NCBI GenBank assembly: GCA_963813975.1 | Contig: CAWFAP010000001.1 | Span: 992,001 to 1,056,000 of the forward strand | Source: RYN-230 sp963813975 | GTDB lineage: Bacteria; Actinomycetota; Actinomycetes; Streptosporangiales; Streptosporangiaceae | DNA: 64,000 nt | Direction: 5' to 3' | Shown here: positions 1 through 7,862 of the stretch, piece after piece | Numbering within the stretch: position 1 is the stretch's first letter | Layout of the letters: every line of letters begins with the position of its first letter | The notes under the pieces: generated by a model | The model's input: only the letters and a program-made list of their open reading frames with translations | Databases searched by the model: none | Told to the model about the DNA's origin: nothing | Position numbers and translations under genes: made by a program

Positions 1-1
1 C

Positions 2-937
2 GGCAATCGGTCGCTCGCGGTCAGCCTGGACCGGCCGTACGACGCCAACGGCGCCTACATGTTCCTGTACCACGAACGGAAGACGATCGAGCTGGCCGAG
101 CGGTCCGGCCTGCCGCTGGCCTACGTGACCGGCATGGACATCGACGGCGATCCGCACCTGCTCGACGGGGCCCACGCGCTGGTCACTCCCGGCCACGACG
201 AATACTGGACCCCGCCGGAACGGGCGCACGTGACGGCGGCCCGGAACGCGGGCATGAACATCGCCTTCATGGGCGCGAACACCCTGTTCCGCCGGACCCG
301 GATGGCCAGTACCCGGCTGGGGGAGCGGCGGCTGATCATCTGCTACAAGACGAGCTACCTGCAGGACCCGATGTACGGCAAGGACAACGCCCTGGTGACC
401 AGCGACTGGCGGGAGCCGCCTCACCCGGATCCGGAGTCCTCGCTGACCGGGACGCTGTACGAGTCGAATCCGGTGAGCGCCGACTTCGTCGTCGCATCGC
501 CGGACAGCTGGATCTTCGCGGGCACCGGGGTGCGCAAGGGCACCAAGTTCACCGGGCTGGTCGGCATCGAGTACGACCGGGTGAACCCGGTCTACCCGGT
601 CCAGCGGCCGATGGAGGTGCTCTCGCATTCGCCGCTGACCTGCCGCGGCGTGCACAGCTACTCGGACTCGGCCTACTACACGCACCGCGGCGGCGCGGGA
701 GTGTTCAACGCCGGCACCATGCGCTGGGTGGCGTGCAGCAACGGGCTGCGCCTGTTCGGCCTGACCAAGTACGCGGCCCAGTTCACCAGGCAGGTGACCA
801 CCAACCTGCTGCACGGGTTCGCCGACGGCCCGGCCGCGGTGAAACACCCGGCCCACGACAACCTGGGTTCCATGCACGAATGGCCCGGCGACCCCATCGC
901 CGCCCGGCACAACCTGTGGCCCGCCAAGAACTCCTGA
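2..937 (+). CDS. N,N-dimethylformamidase beta-like protein, 5'-truncated by window edge
   Basis: The frame is open from base 2 through the ATG at 59, so the true start lies outside the window and about 311 C-terminal residues are present. The sequence has the features of the large-subunit family of N,N-dimethylformamidase (DmfA2-like C-terminal domain): the block around LVTPGHDEYWT, then a Gly/Tyr-rich region, and a C-terminal stretch ending in HNLWP. In characterised enzymes this subunit hydrolyses dimethylformamide, but actinobacteria carry many paralogues of unknown substrate and the small subunit is not seen here. The family assignment is fairly safe; the substrate is not known. Confidence 0.75.
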   Translation, partial: GNRSLAVSLDRPYDANGAYMFLYHERKTIELAERSGLPLAYVTGMDIDGDPHLLDGAHALVTPGHDEYWTPPERAHVTAARNAGMNIAFMGANTLFRRTRMASTRLGERRLIICYKTSYLQDPMYGKDNALVTSDWREPPHPDPESSLTGTLYESNPVSADFVVASPDSWIFAGTGVRKGTKFTGLVGIEYDRVNPVYPVQRPMEVLSHSPLTCRGVHSYSDSAYYTHRGGAGVFNAGTMRWVACSNGLRLFGLTKYAAQFTRQVTTNLLHGFADGPAAVKHPAHDNLGSMHEWPGDPIAARHNLWPAKNS

Positions 938-975
938 CCGGATGACGCTGGGCGGCCTGACCGAGCCCCGCTCGC

Positions 976-3129
976 TCAGGAGCTCGTGAGGATGACGAGT
1001 TGCTGGGTCGCCCGGGTCATCGCGACATAGCGGTCGACCGCTCCTTCGATGCCCCTGCCGAACGCCTCCGGGTCGATGAGGACGACCAGGTCGAACTCGA
1101 GGCCCTTCGACAGCTCCGGGGTCAGCGACCGGACGCGGGACGTCGCCCGGAACGCGGGATCGCCGATGACGCAGGCGATCCCGTCGGCATCCGCGGCGAG
1201 CCAGGTGTCGAGGATCGGGCCCAGATCCGACGCGGACCCGTGTACGACGGGAACGCCGCTGCTGCGGATGGAGGTCGGCACGTTGGCGTCCGGGAGCACG
1301 GCCCGGATGACCGGCTCGGCTTCGGCCATGACCTCTTCCGGCGTCCGGTAGTTGATGCTCAGGGAAGCCAGGCTGATCTGGTCAAGCCCGATCCGCCCGA
1401 GCCGTTCCGGCCACGACTCCGTGAACCCGTGCCGGGCCTGGGCCCGGTCCCCGACGATGGTGAAGCTCCGGGACGGGCAGCGGAGCAGCAGCATCTGCCA
1501 CTCCGCGTCGGTCAGTTCCTGGGCCTCGTCCACGACGACGTGCGCGAACGGGCCAGCGAGCAGGTCCGGGTCAGGGCTGGGCAGTGCGGTCTCGTCGATC
1601 AGGGCGTCCTGGAAGTCCTCGCCGCGCAGCATCGTCACCAGGCCTACGCCGTATTCGTCGTCCGCGGCCTCGATCAGGTTGTCGACGACCCGGGCCATCT
1701 GCTCGCGTTCGGCGGCGACCGTGGCGTCATGCTGCCGCTTACGCCGTGATGCCCCCGGGTCGCCGAGCCGCTGCCGGGCTGCGTCCAGGAGCGGCAGGTC
1801 GGACACCGTCCAGGCCTGGGCGTCCCCGCGCTGCAGCTTCTGCGCGTCACCGGGGCTGAGCCAGGGAGCGCACAGCCGCAGGTAGGCGGGTACCGACCAC
1901 AGGTCTGCGACGAGGTCAGCCGCTTCGATCAGCGGCCAGGCGCGGTTGACGGCCGTGAGCAGTTCCCGGTTCTGCAGCAGCGACTTGCGGAGCAGGTCAG
2001 CCGGGGCGTCGCCGTCGTGCTTGTCCATCAGGATCGTCAGCAGCTCTTCCCAGATCTGGTCGCGCGCCTCGTTGTGCGGAGTGCCGGGATCTGGTGCTTG
2101 GAACGCCTCGGCCCAATCCTCGGCGCTCAGCCAGATGTCGGACCAGTGGGTCGTGACCGACATCCCCTTGGCCGGCGGGTTCTCGTAGAACCGGACGGCC
2201 GGCTCGATCGCCCGCACCAGGTGCGCGGACGACTTCAGGCGGGCCACGTCCGGGTTGGTCTCAGCCGCTGCCGTGGCTCCCTCGGGGACGAGGCCCCGCA
2301 GGGTGCAGGTCTGCACCCCCTCTTCTCCGAGGCTGGGGAGGACGTCGGCGACGTAGGCCAGGTAGGGCTGGTGCGGACCGACGAACAGCACGCCGCCCTG
2401 GCGGTGACCGAGGCGAGGGTCGGAGTACAGGAGGTAGGCCGAGCGGTGCAGGGCGACGACGGTCTTGCCCGTACCCGGACCGCCGTTGACGACGAGAGCG
2501 CCGCGGGATCCCGCGCGGATGATGGCGTCCTGGTCGGCCTGGATGGTGCCGAGCACGTCCCGCATCCGGGGCGACCGGCTGGTGCCCAGGCTGGCGATGA
2601 AGGCGGACTGGTCGTCGAGCGCGGCGTGCCCTTCAAGGCCCTCCGGGGTGAACACCTCGTCCCAGTAGTCGCTGATCCGGCCGCGGGTCCAGCGGTACCT
2701 GCGGCGGCTGGCCAGGCCCATCGGGTTGGCGTGGGTCGCTCCGAAGAACGGCTCAGCCGCGGGGGAGCGCCAGTCGAGCAGCAGCCGGCGGCCCGCGCTG
2801 TCGGTGAGGCCGAGCCGTCCGACGTACACGGGCTCGGGGTTGTCCGCGCCGACGATGCGTCCGAGGCACAGGTCCAGACCGAAGCGGCGCAGGGTGCGCA
2901 GGCGGGCGCTCAGCCGGTGGATCTCCATGTCCCGGTCCATCGCCGCCTGGCCGATGCCGCCGGGTGCCGTGCGCTCGGCGTCGAGGCGGTCGGACAGGTC
3001 GGCGATCGACTGCGCAAGACTCTCCGCGATCGCCGCGAAGTGCTGCTCGTCGTCGGCGATCAGCGTCGGGTCGGCCTTGGGGCAGAGATGGTCGGGAAGG
3101 TCAAACGCGCTGGTAGTCAGGGGGTTCAC
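976..3129 (-). CDS. helR: HelR/HelD-type UvrD-family helicase that acts on RNA polymerase
   Basis: A 717-residue protein with the HelD layout. A charged helical N-terminal arm (about 26-85) is followed by a superfamily 1 ATPase with Walker A GGPGTGKT at 216-223, a Walker B segment VVVDEAQELTD near 535, and a C-terminal helicase motif ending in YVAMTRATQQLVIL. Class II HelD proteins of actinobacteria (HelR) remove stalled or rifamycin-bound RNA polymerase from DNA and give rifamycin tolerance. The GTG start has GGAG eight bases upstream. It follows a Rox-like monooxygenase by 107 bases on the same strand, downstream of an RAE at 5053-5071, which supports a rifamycin-response role. The reading frame and motifs look intact. 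Alternative: a general HelD without drug specificity. Confidence 0.85.
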   Translation of the reverse strand: MNPLTTSAFDLPDHLCPKADPTLIADDEQHFAAIAESLAQSIADLSDRLDAERTAPGGIGQAAMDRDMEIHRLSARLRTLRRFGLDLCLGRIVGADNPEPVYVGRLGLTDSAGRRLLLDWRSPAAEPFFGATHANPMGLASRRRYRWTRGRISDYWDEVFTPEGLEGHAALDDQSAFIASLGTSRSPRMRDVLGTIQADQDAIIRAGSRGALVVNGGPGTGKTVVALHRSAYLLYSDPRLGHRQGGVLFVGPHQPYLAYVADVLPSLGEEGVQTCTLRGLVPEGATAAAETNPDVARLKSSAHLVRAIEPAVRFYENPPAKGMSVTTHWSDIWLSAEDWAEAFQAPDPGTPHNEARDQIWEELLTILMDKHDGDAPADLLRKSLLQNRELLTAVNRAWPLIEAADLVADLWSVPAYLRLCAPWLSPGDAQKLQRGDAQAWTVSDLPLLDAARQRLGDPGASRRKRQHDATVAAEREQMARVVDNLIEAADDEYGVGLVTMLRGEDFQDALIDETALPSPDPDLLAGPFAHVVVDEAQELTDAEWQMLLLRCPSRSFTIVGDRAQARHGFTESWPERLGRIGLDQISLASLSINYRTPEEVMAEAEPVIRAVLPDANVPTSIRSSGVPVVHGSASDLGPILDTWLAADADGIACVIGDPAFRATSRVRSLTPELSKGLEFDLVVLIDPEAFGRGIEGAVDRYVAMTRATQQLVILTSS

Positions 3130-3236
3130 GTCATCAGCTCCGATCTGGGGTCACTGGCAGCCATTTGCGCGGCCAGGCGCGCCGCCGGTGCGGCTCGCGC
3201 CGGGATGAGCGCTCCTGGCGAGGTTCGGTCCGCCGG

Positions 3237-4796
3237 TCAGGAGGGCCGGTCGATGATCGGCACTCTCGTGGTCATGGGTGTCCCGAACCAGCAGGAGAGC
3301 GCTTCTCGCAGCGCGGGCGCGGTGGTGCCGGCGGGTTCACCGGTGGCTGCGGCCCAGGCGATGTGGGCGTCCGGGCGGATCAGCAGGGCGTCGGCCGGCC
3401 GATGATCGGTTTCGGCGGTGCGGATGTCGATGCGATGCTGCCAGTCTCGGGCGGTCTCGCGGAGGTCTGGGCGGTCGGCGAGGTCGAGAAGGATGGGCCG
3501 TGCGGCGGGCATGAGTTCCGCGACGCTGGTGGGGCCCTGGTCGGTGCGCAGGCTGAGGTCGGGTGCGAAGGTGCCGGTCAAGGGGTGCTGGCCGGGGCCG
3601 GGTGCCGGGTAGCGGATGTCGGTGCCGGCGATAAGGGCTCCCATGCGGCGCAACGGCTGCTCGTCGGCGAGCAGTTCCTGGAAGACGTCCCGGAGCGCCT
3701 CGGCGGCTGGGTCGTGCCCGCGCCGCAGTGCCACCTGAGCCTGGGTCTGCAGCAGTGCGCGTGCGCCGGCGAGATGGCGTTCGCCGTGATAAGTATCCAG
3801 CAGGCCGGCCAGCGCCCAGCCGTGGATGGCGGCGGCCAGCTTCCAGGCCAGGTTGACGGTGTCGAGCAGGCCGGCGTTGAGTGCTGCGCCCGTGGCGGGG
3901 AGCATATGGGCCGCGTCGCCGGCCAGCAGGATCCGCCCGTCGCGGTATCGCTCGGCCTGCCGGGCCTCAAAGGAGAAGCGCGACAGCCGAATCGGTTCTC
4001 CCAATGGGAGAGTCCCGCCGAGCACGCGCCGGATGCTGTCCTGGAGCTCGGTCAGGGTCATCGGCGCGTCATGGCCGGATTCGGCGGGCTCGTCCTCGGT
4101 GGTGGAGAGGAACAGGACCTCGGGGGTGAGCGACCCCAGCGCGAACACACCGCGGTCGGTTCGTGTGTAACCCCAGGGGATCCGGCCCAGCCCCGGGACA
4201 TCGAGGTCGCCGTTGCCGAGCCGGGTCACCGAATCGGGCACGGAGACCTGGCCGAGCCGGTGGACCTCTGGATAGGTAGTGCCGGGAAACGCGATGCCGG
4301 CCAGGTCGCGGACCCGGCTGCGCGCCCCGTCGCAGCCCACAAGGTACCGGGCGGTCACCCGGTACGGCCCGTCCGGCCCGCGCACGTCCGCGGTCACCGT
4401 GGCGTCATCCTGGCTCACCCCGGCCACCTCGTGTCCGCGGCGTAGGCCGGCGCCGAGCTCGCCGGCCCGGTCGCCGAGCAGGCGCTCGAGTCGCGGTTGC
4501 GGGAGCTGCAGCGCCTGCAGCGGGGGCTCGGCCAGGTGCGTGAAGTCCAGATGCACACCGCCGAACGGGAATCGGGGAGCCGGGCTGGCCTCGGTGCTGG
4601 CTGCGATAAGTCGTTCCAGCAGGCCCCGGTAGCGCAGCAGTTGCAGGATCTGCCCGCCGAGACCGTTGGCTCTCGGGGTGTCCCGGGGCTGCGGCTGCCG
4701 CTCCAGTACCAGCGGCCGCACTCCGGCCAGGCCCAGCTCACCGGCAAGCATCAGGCCGGCCGGCCAGGCGCCCACGATGATCACGTCGGTGTCCAT
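3237..4796 (-). CDS. Rox-like FAD-dependent aromatic monooxygenase with altered FAD motif
   Basis: 519 residues of the class A flavoprotein monooxygenase family (PheA/TetX/Rox). Visible blocks are the N-terminal Rossmann strand, the DG motif in YLVGCDGARSRVRDLAG, the GRILLAGDAAHMLPATG motif, and a thioredoxin-like C-terminal domain ending near ALLIRPDAHIAWAA. The usual GxGxxG of the FAD site reads G-A-W-P-A-G (residues 9-14). Its second glycine is tryptophan, reachable by one base change (GGG to TGG), and this would be expected to harm FAD binding. The ATG overlaps the stop of a truncated glycosyltransferase frame (TAATG), so translation is probably coupled. Position between an RAE and helR suggests rifampin hydroxylation as the ancestral role; a polyketide hydroxylase is the alternative. 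Confidence 0.8.
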   Translation of the reverse strand: MDTDVIIVGAWPAGLMLAGELGLAGVRPLVLERQPQPRDTPRANGLGGQILQLLRYRGLLERLIAASTEASPAPRFPFGGVHLDFTHLAEPPLQALQLPQPRLERLLGDRAGELGAGLRRGHEVAGVSQDDATVTADVRGPDGPYRVTARYLVGCDGARSRVRDLAGIAFPGTTYPEVHRLGQVSVPDSVTRLGNGDLDVPGLGRIPWGYTRTDRGVFALGSLTPEVLFLSTTEDEPAESGHDAPMTLTELQDSIRRVLGGTLPLGEPIRLSRFSFEARQAERYRDGRILLAGDAAHMLPATGAALNAGLLDTVNLAWKLAAAIHGWALAGLLDTYHGERHLAGARALLQTQAQVALRRGHDPAAEALRDVFQELLADEQPLRRMGALIAGTDIRYPAPGPGQHPLTGTFAPDLSLRTDQGPTSVAELMPAARPILLDLADRPDLRETARDWQHRIDIRTAETDHRPADALLIRPDAHIAWAAATGEPAGTTAPALREALSCWFGTPMTTRVPIIDRPS

Positions 4797-4993
4797 TACT
4801 CGCCAGTCCCCCCGGGGTCATCCGTCGCGGGCGACTTCCCCGGCCGGGAAGGCCGGCCCGGCCGCTCCGCGGATTCTTCGCCCGGCGGCGCGCACACCCG
4901 CACCTCCGCGCCGGGTGCCCGCAACGCCGCCGCGGGTCCCGCCAGCGGTTCGACGCCCGCGCCCAGCCCATACGCCGGCCACAGCACACGCAT
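4796..4993 (-). pseudogene. Truncated N terminus of a rifamycin-type GT1 glycosyltransferase
   Basis: A 65-codon frame starting at an ATG preceded by GGGGGA. The protein opens MRVLWPAYG and continues VEPLAGPAAALRAPGAEVRV, then CAPP. This matches the start of macrolide/rifamycin GT1 glycosyltransferases (first beta strand, glycine loop, helix, second strand), but the glycine loop (usually SRGDV) is changed and the remaining roughly 350 residues are missing. After about residue 45 the sequence becomes Arg/Pro/Gly-rich noise and ends in TAA overlapping the monooxygenase ATG. It lies directly behind the RAE. I read it as the decayed stub of a rifampin glycosyltransferase, possibly kept as a translated leader for the downstream gene. 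Confidence 0.7.
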
Positions 4994-5035
4994 TCCGCGT
5001 CCCCCATTTCCATAGGTTCTGGCCCTCGGCCTGCG

Positions 5036-5066
5036 ATTATGCGGCACGACCCGGGTCTTGCGGCAA
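5036..5066 (-). promoter_or_regulatory. RAE-overlapping promoter for the monooxygenase-helR unit
   Basis: On the minus strand, TTGCCG (5061-5066) within the RAE is followed after 19 bases by CATAAT (5036-5041). The glycosyltransferase stub ATG lies 43 bases further on. The spacing is slightly long, consistent with a promoter needing an activating input. Confidence 0.5.
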
Positions 5067-5071
5067 GCCCC
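5053..5071. promoter_or_regulatory. Rifamycin-associated element (RAE), 19-bp inverted repeat
   Basis: GGGTCTTGCGGCAAGCCCC: 9-bp arms around a central G with one mismatch. It matches the RAE described upstream of rifamycin-inactivating genes and helR in actinomycetes. A -35-like TTG lies inside it on both strands. Confidence 0.85.
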
Positions 5072-5086
5072 CCGGTGCGCTATATA
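5058..5086 (+). promoter_or_regulatory. RAE-overlapping promoter on the opposite strand
   Basis: TTGCGG (5058-5063), 17-base spacer, TATATA (5081-5086). By spacing this is the better of the two RAE promoters, yet it points toward 5090-5271, where no recognisable plus-strand gene remains. Confidence 0.45.
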
Positions 5087-5102
5087 TTGAAGGTGGAGGG
5101 GA

Positions 5103-5177
5103 GTGGGTATTCTCCTTTTCCTTGATCGTCCGTTCTGGACGGGCAGCCTCCTCGCGAAGCGGCGGCACGCCGCGTAG
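5103..5177 (+). CDS. Possible 24-residue leader ORF behind the RAE
   Basis: A GTG directly after a GGTGGAGGGGA ribosome site begins a 24-codon frame (VGILLFLDRPFW, then a basic end) closing at TAG. It is the only plus-strand frame served by the RAE promoter. It may be a leader peptide or the stump of a lost resistance gene. I recognise no homology. Confidence 0.2.
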   Translation: MGILLFLDRPFWTGSLLAKRRHAA

Positions 5178-5271
5178 GGCGGTCCCGCCCGGGAGGATCT
5201 CCCATCGCTCTGCGGATGCCGCCGCGGTCCTGGGTCGCTAGGAGCGCCCGGAATCAGTGCTGTGACGCGGG

Positions 5272-5727
5272 CTACAACGTGATCCAGGTGGTCAGCACGC
5301 TGTCTCCGGCGGCGGTGTGGCAGTGCAGCCGGAAGGGCGAGGGCGGCAGCGGCCGGATGATGAAGCAGCCGATCTCGTCCAGTTCCGCGGTCGCGGCCGC
5401 CCCGCTGGCCGGGCAGGTGTCCACGTGACCGGGCTGGGACGGCACGATCTGGCCGATGATCGAGTCCGGGCCGATCTCCAGCTCGATGGTCAGCTCCGCC
5501 CCCGCGAACGTGAGGAAACGCGGGCTGGCCTCCTGCGCCCGGACGGCCGGCGCGGCGGCCTCAATGGCGGAGTCGAACGTGAGCGCGGCCAGCTCGGCGT
5601 TGACCGTGCGCCAGGTGTACGCGGCCTTGCCCGCCTCGGTGAATTCGGGCGGCACGTCCCGCGCGGCGCGGACGGCCTCGCCCAGAGCCGCCATCAGGCG
5701 GTCATCGGCCCACTGCTGGCTGGTCAC
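5272..5727 (-). CDS. Conserved ECF-sigma-partner protein of unknown function
   Basis: 151 residues, starting at the GTG of the VTSQQWADD segment, which has GGAGG at proper distance; an earlier GTG lies inside that ribosome site. The N-terminal half is helical. The C-terminal half is a beta-rich region ending in ELDEIGCFIIRPLPPSPFRL, then a TTW-containing tail, a pattern I associate with small proteins encoded directly behind actinobacterial ECF sigma genes. It overlaps the sigma gene by 26 bases, so the two are almost certainly co-translated. There is no transmembrane segment or zinc-binding HxxxCxxC, so it is not a classical membrane anti-sigma factor; a soluble modulator or effector is an inference. 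Confidence 0.7.
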   Translation of the reverse strand: MTSQQWADDRLMAALGEAVRAARDVPPEFTEAGKAAYTWRTVNAELAALTFDSAIEAAAPAVRAQEASPRFLTFAGAELTIELEIGPDSIIGQIVPSQPGHVDTCPASGAAATAELDEIGCFIIRPLPPSPFRLHCHTAAGDSVLTTWITL

Positions 5728-6418
5728 TGGGGTCACCTCCGGCCGGGATTTCGTTGCTGATGAGGGCGGCGATCGCCGGATACCGGCGGACCCGGTCCAG
5801 GCATCGGGCGCGGCTCGGCCCGATGCTGCCGACCGGGATGCCAAGCTTGGCGCTGATGTCAGCGTAGGGGACCGGCGGGTCCTCGAGGAGCAGGCCGATG
5901 AGTTGCTGGCAGCGGGGTGGCAGGTGGGCGAACGCCTCCCGGAGCGCCGCGTTGCGCTCGGCGGCCAGCACCTCGTGCTCCGCCGCCTCCGGGTCATTGC
6001 CCGGCATGTCCTCGGCGTCCACCGCATCGCCCAGCGCCTCCTGCCTGCGGGCCGCGCTCAGCATGCGTCCGCACTCCCGCCGGGTGGTAGTGGCCAGCCA
6101 GCCGGGCAGCGCCGCCGGATCCCGGATCAACGCCAGCTGGTCGACCAGCCGGAGCCAGACGCTCTGGCCGACGTCGTCCGCGTCGGGCCGGTCCAGCCGG
6201 TACCGGCGGCAGATCGACCAGATCAGCGGGGCGTACCGGTCCACGATCGCATCCCAGGCCTGCTTGTCACCGTCCCGGGCCCGGGCGACCAGCGTGGCCA
6301 CCGGCGCGTCATCGAGCATCGCGGGCCCGTCTTCCCCCCGCGCGGGCCGCCGGGCCGCGGGCGGCCCGTGGATGCCGTGCATGGCACGGGGACGGCCCAG
6401 GCCGGACGCTATCTCCAT
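5702..6418 (-). CDS. ECF-type RNA polymerase sigma factor
   Basis: 238 residues from the ATG at 6418. Region 2 is visible as a helix with AWDAIVDRYAPLIWSICRRY followed by the acidic DADDVGQSVWLRL core-binding segment. Region 4 is the helix-turn-helix LPPRCQQLIGLL ... YADISAKLGIPVGSIGPSRAR. The sequence upstream of MLDDAP is low-complexity, so a start at 6320 is possible. The 6418 start is favoured by GGAGG, although the whole initiation region is duplicated (see repeat at 6415-6448). The gene is transcribed with the small partner at 5272-5727. It lies between two remnants of rifamycin-resistance genes, which suggests it was inserted into, or rearranged within, that island. Confidence 0.85.
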   Translation of the reverse strand: MEIASGLGRPRAMHGIHGPPAARRPARGEDGPAMLDDAPVATLVARARDGDKQAWDAIVDRYAPLIWSICRRYRLDRPDADDVGQSVWLRLVDQLALIRDPAALPGWLATTTRRECGRMLSAARRQEALGDAVDAEDMPGNDPEAAEHEVLAAERNAALREAFAHLPPRCQQLIGLLLEDPPVPYADISAKLGIPVGSIGPSRARCLDRVRRYPAIAALISNEIPAGGDPSDQPAVGR

Positions 6419-6448
6419 GGGCACCTGACCTCCATGGGCACCTGACCT
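6415..6448. repeat. 17-bp tandem duplication of the sigma-gene initiation region
   Basis: Two exact copies (6415-6431, 6432-6448) of a 17-base unit containing the ribosome site GGAGG and ATG of the sigma gene. Because 17 is not a multiple of three, the upstream ATG (6435) reads MEVRCPWR and stops at a TAG overlapping the true start. Confidence 0.9.
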
Positions 6449-6733
6449 CCTGGCGGTGCCGCGGCCGGATGCCTGCCGCGCCACACGAGCCGGGCTCGGA
6501 TATGCGCTTCATCAAGACGGAGGCCGCCATGCCTTGTGTGATACCGCATACAGACAAAATTTATGGCTCAAATTTTTCTCGGTCCTCCCGCTGGATCCGT
6601 GGGTCTGCTGAGGGGTTCGGGAGTGGCAAGGACACGGAGCGGAGCAGGGTCCCGGAGCGACCCTCGGCCGGCCCGGGCCTGGTGCCTGGTGAAAGGGGGT
6701 GCGTCAGCCGGCTGGACCGCTGGGGCTGCGCGT
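6449..6733. other. Intergenic region upstream of the ECF sigma gene
   Basis: An AT-richer patch (about 6530-6590, with ATAAATTTTG and AAATTTGAG on the minus strand) probably holds the sigma promoter. I see no gene in it. Confidence 0.5.
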
Positions 6734-6964
6734 TCAGCTGACGGCGGCGCCGAACCACCTGGGCAGCTGGCTGAGCAGATCCTGCTGGTCGTCACCGGCC
6801 CACGCCACGTGGCCGTCCGGCCGCACCAGCGCCGCGGGCACGTCCAGTTCCTCGCTGACGTCCACGACGTGATCGACCCGGTCTGCCCAGCCCGCCACCG
6901 AGAGACGGCCGGTCTGGTCGAGCAGCACCCCGCGACCGCCGTGCATCAGCGCGTAGAGGCGAGG
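6734..6964 (-). pseudogene. C-terminal remnant of rifampin monooxygenase (Rox)
   Basis: About 76 codons ending in TGA read as the C-terminal thioredoxin-like part of rifampin monooxygenase. They include GRGVLLDQTGRLSVAGW, then DHVVDVSEELDVPAAL, RPDGHVAWAGDDQQDLL and a final RWFGAA. This is very close to my memory of Streptomyces Rox and Nocardia RIFMO C termini. The FAD-binding N-terminal 400 residues are absent: upstream in frame there is only Pro/Gly/Arg-rich noise that runs into the methyltransferase stop at 7065. It is therefore a 3' shard, distinct from the full-length monooxygenase at 3237-4796, whose own C terminus differs. No expression is expected except by read-through. Confidence 0.8.
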
Positions 6965-7064
6965 GCCCGCGAAGCGGGGGGATGCGGGGGGCGGGGGACA
7001 GCCCGGGCCGGCTGCGGCCGGGGCGCTGCAGCCGGCCGGGCCGGCCCCTTCTCGGTCAGGCAGG

Positions 7065-7832
7065 TCAGTGCGTGAGGACCAGGTAGGCGAAGCCCAGGAC
7101 GCCCCGGTATCCGTCGGCGTACTCGCGCTCGCGGGTGCGCAGCCAGTCACGGACCTCCGCAGCCCGGGGATCGGTGCGGTGCGCGTGCAGCCATGCCTGG
7201 CGGCCGGCCCGAAACGATGACTCGAAGTCGTCCCACTCCTCCTGGCCGGCGGTGCTCAGGTGGGTGACCTGCCACCCTGCGGCCCGGCACTCCTCCTGGA
7301 GCTGAGCCAGCGGCAGGATCTGCGGGCCGAAGATGTCCAGGGCCGCGGCCGTGGGCGGGGCCGCCCAGCAGCCGTCGCCGAATAGCAGCCGGCCGCCGGG
7401 CGGCACCACCTGGGCCAGCGTCTCCAGCGCCGGCCGCGTACCGCCGAAGGCGTGCGAGGAACCCACGCACAGCACCCGGTCCGTGGCGCCACGCCAGGCG
7501 GCCGCGTCGGCCTGGACGAACTCGACCTGCTGCCCGAGGCCGAGCTCGCGGGCGCGTCGCCGGCCCCGGTCCAGGCCGGCCGCATCGGTGTCCACGCCGA
7601 CGCCCCGGACCTGGCGGCCGGCGATGGCGAGGCGCAGCGACCAGGCCACGGCGCGCAGGAGCAGCTCACCCCAGCCGCAGCCCAGGTCGGCGACGCGCAT
7701 CCGGGCCCGGGCCGGGCGCAGGTCCAGCTGGCTCAGCAGCAGATCAGCGTGCTCCGCGGACAGCGGGGTGTTCCAGCGCATCCCGGCGTAACGCGCGGCG
7801 GCGAAGTCATCGTCGTCCATGCCGGGCAGCAT
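7065..7832 (-). CDS. Class I SAM-dependent methyltransferase
   Basis: 255 residues. Motif I is VADLGCGWGELLLRA, motif II is the acidic end of the next strand (VRGVGVDTDAAGLDRGR), and motif III follows the pattern VEFVQADAAAWRG, then VLCVGSSHAFGG. The fold is that of ubiquinone/menaquinone- or small-molecule-type methyltransferases of the SmtA/UbiE group. The substrate cannot be told. The alternative start MDDDD (7820) is equally possible because no strong ribosome site precedes either. It follows the XRE-ImmA gene by 30 bases on the same strand and is probably co-transcribed with it. Confidence 0.8.
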   Translation of the reverse strand: MLPGMDDDDFAAARYAGMRWNTPLSAEHADLLLSQLDLRPARARMRVADLGCGWGELLLRAVAWSLRLAIAGRQVRGVGVDTDAAGLDRGRRRARELGLGQQVEFVQADAAAWRGATDRVLCVGSSHAFGGTRPALETLAQVVPPGGRLLFGDGCWAAPPTAAALDIFGPQILPLAQLQEECRAAGWQVTHLSTAGQEEWDDFESSFRAGRQAWLHAHRTDPRAAEVRDWLRTREREYADGYRGVLGFAYLVLTH

Positions 7833-7862
7833 CGCCCGCCGCCGAGGCCGCCGTCGAGTGAT

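Noticed and set aside
2017..3405. Long plus-strand frame (462 codons) opposite helR
   Set aside because: It is the antisense shadow of a high-GC gene; composition is Arg/Gly/Val-rich without motifs, and helR is clearly coding.
3165..4445. Long plus-strand frame opposite the Rox-like monooxygenase
   Set aside because: Shadow frame; no ribosome site or domain, while the minus strand shows complete flavoprotein motifs.
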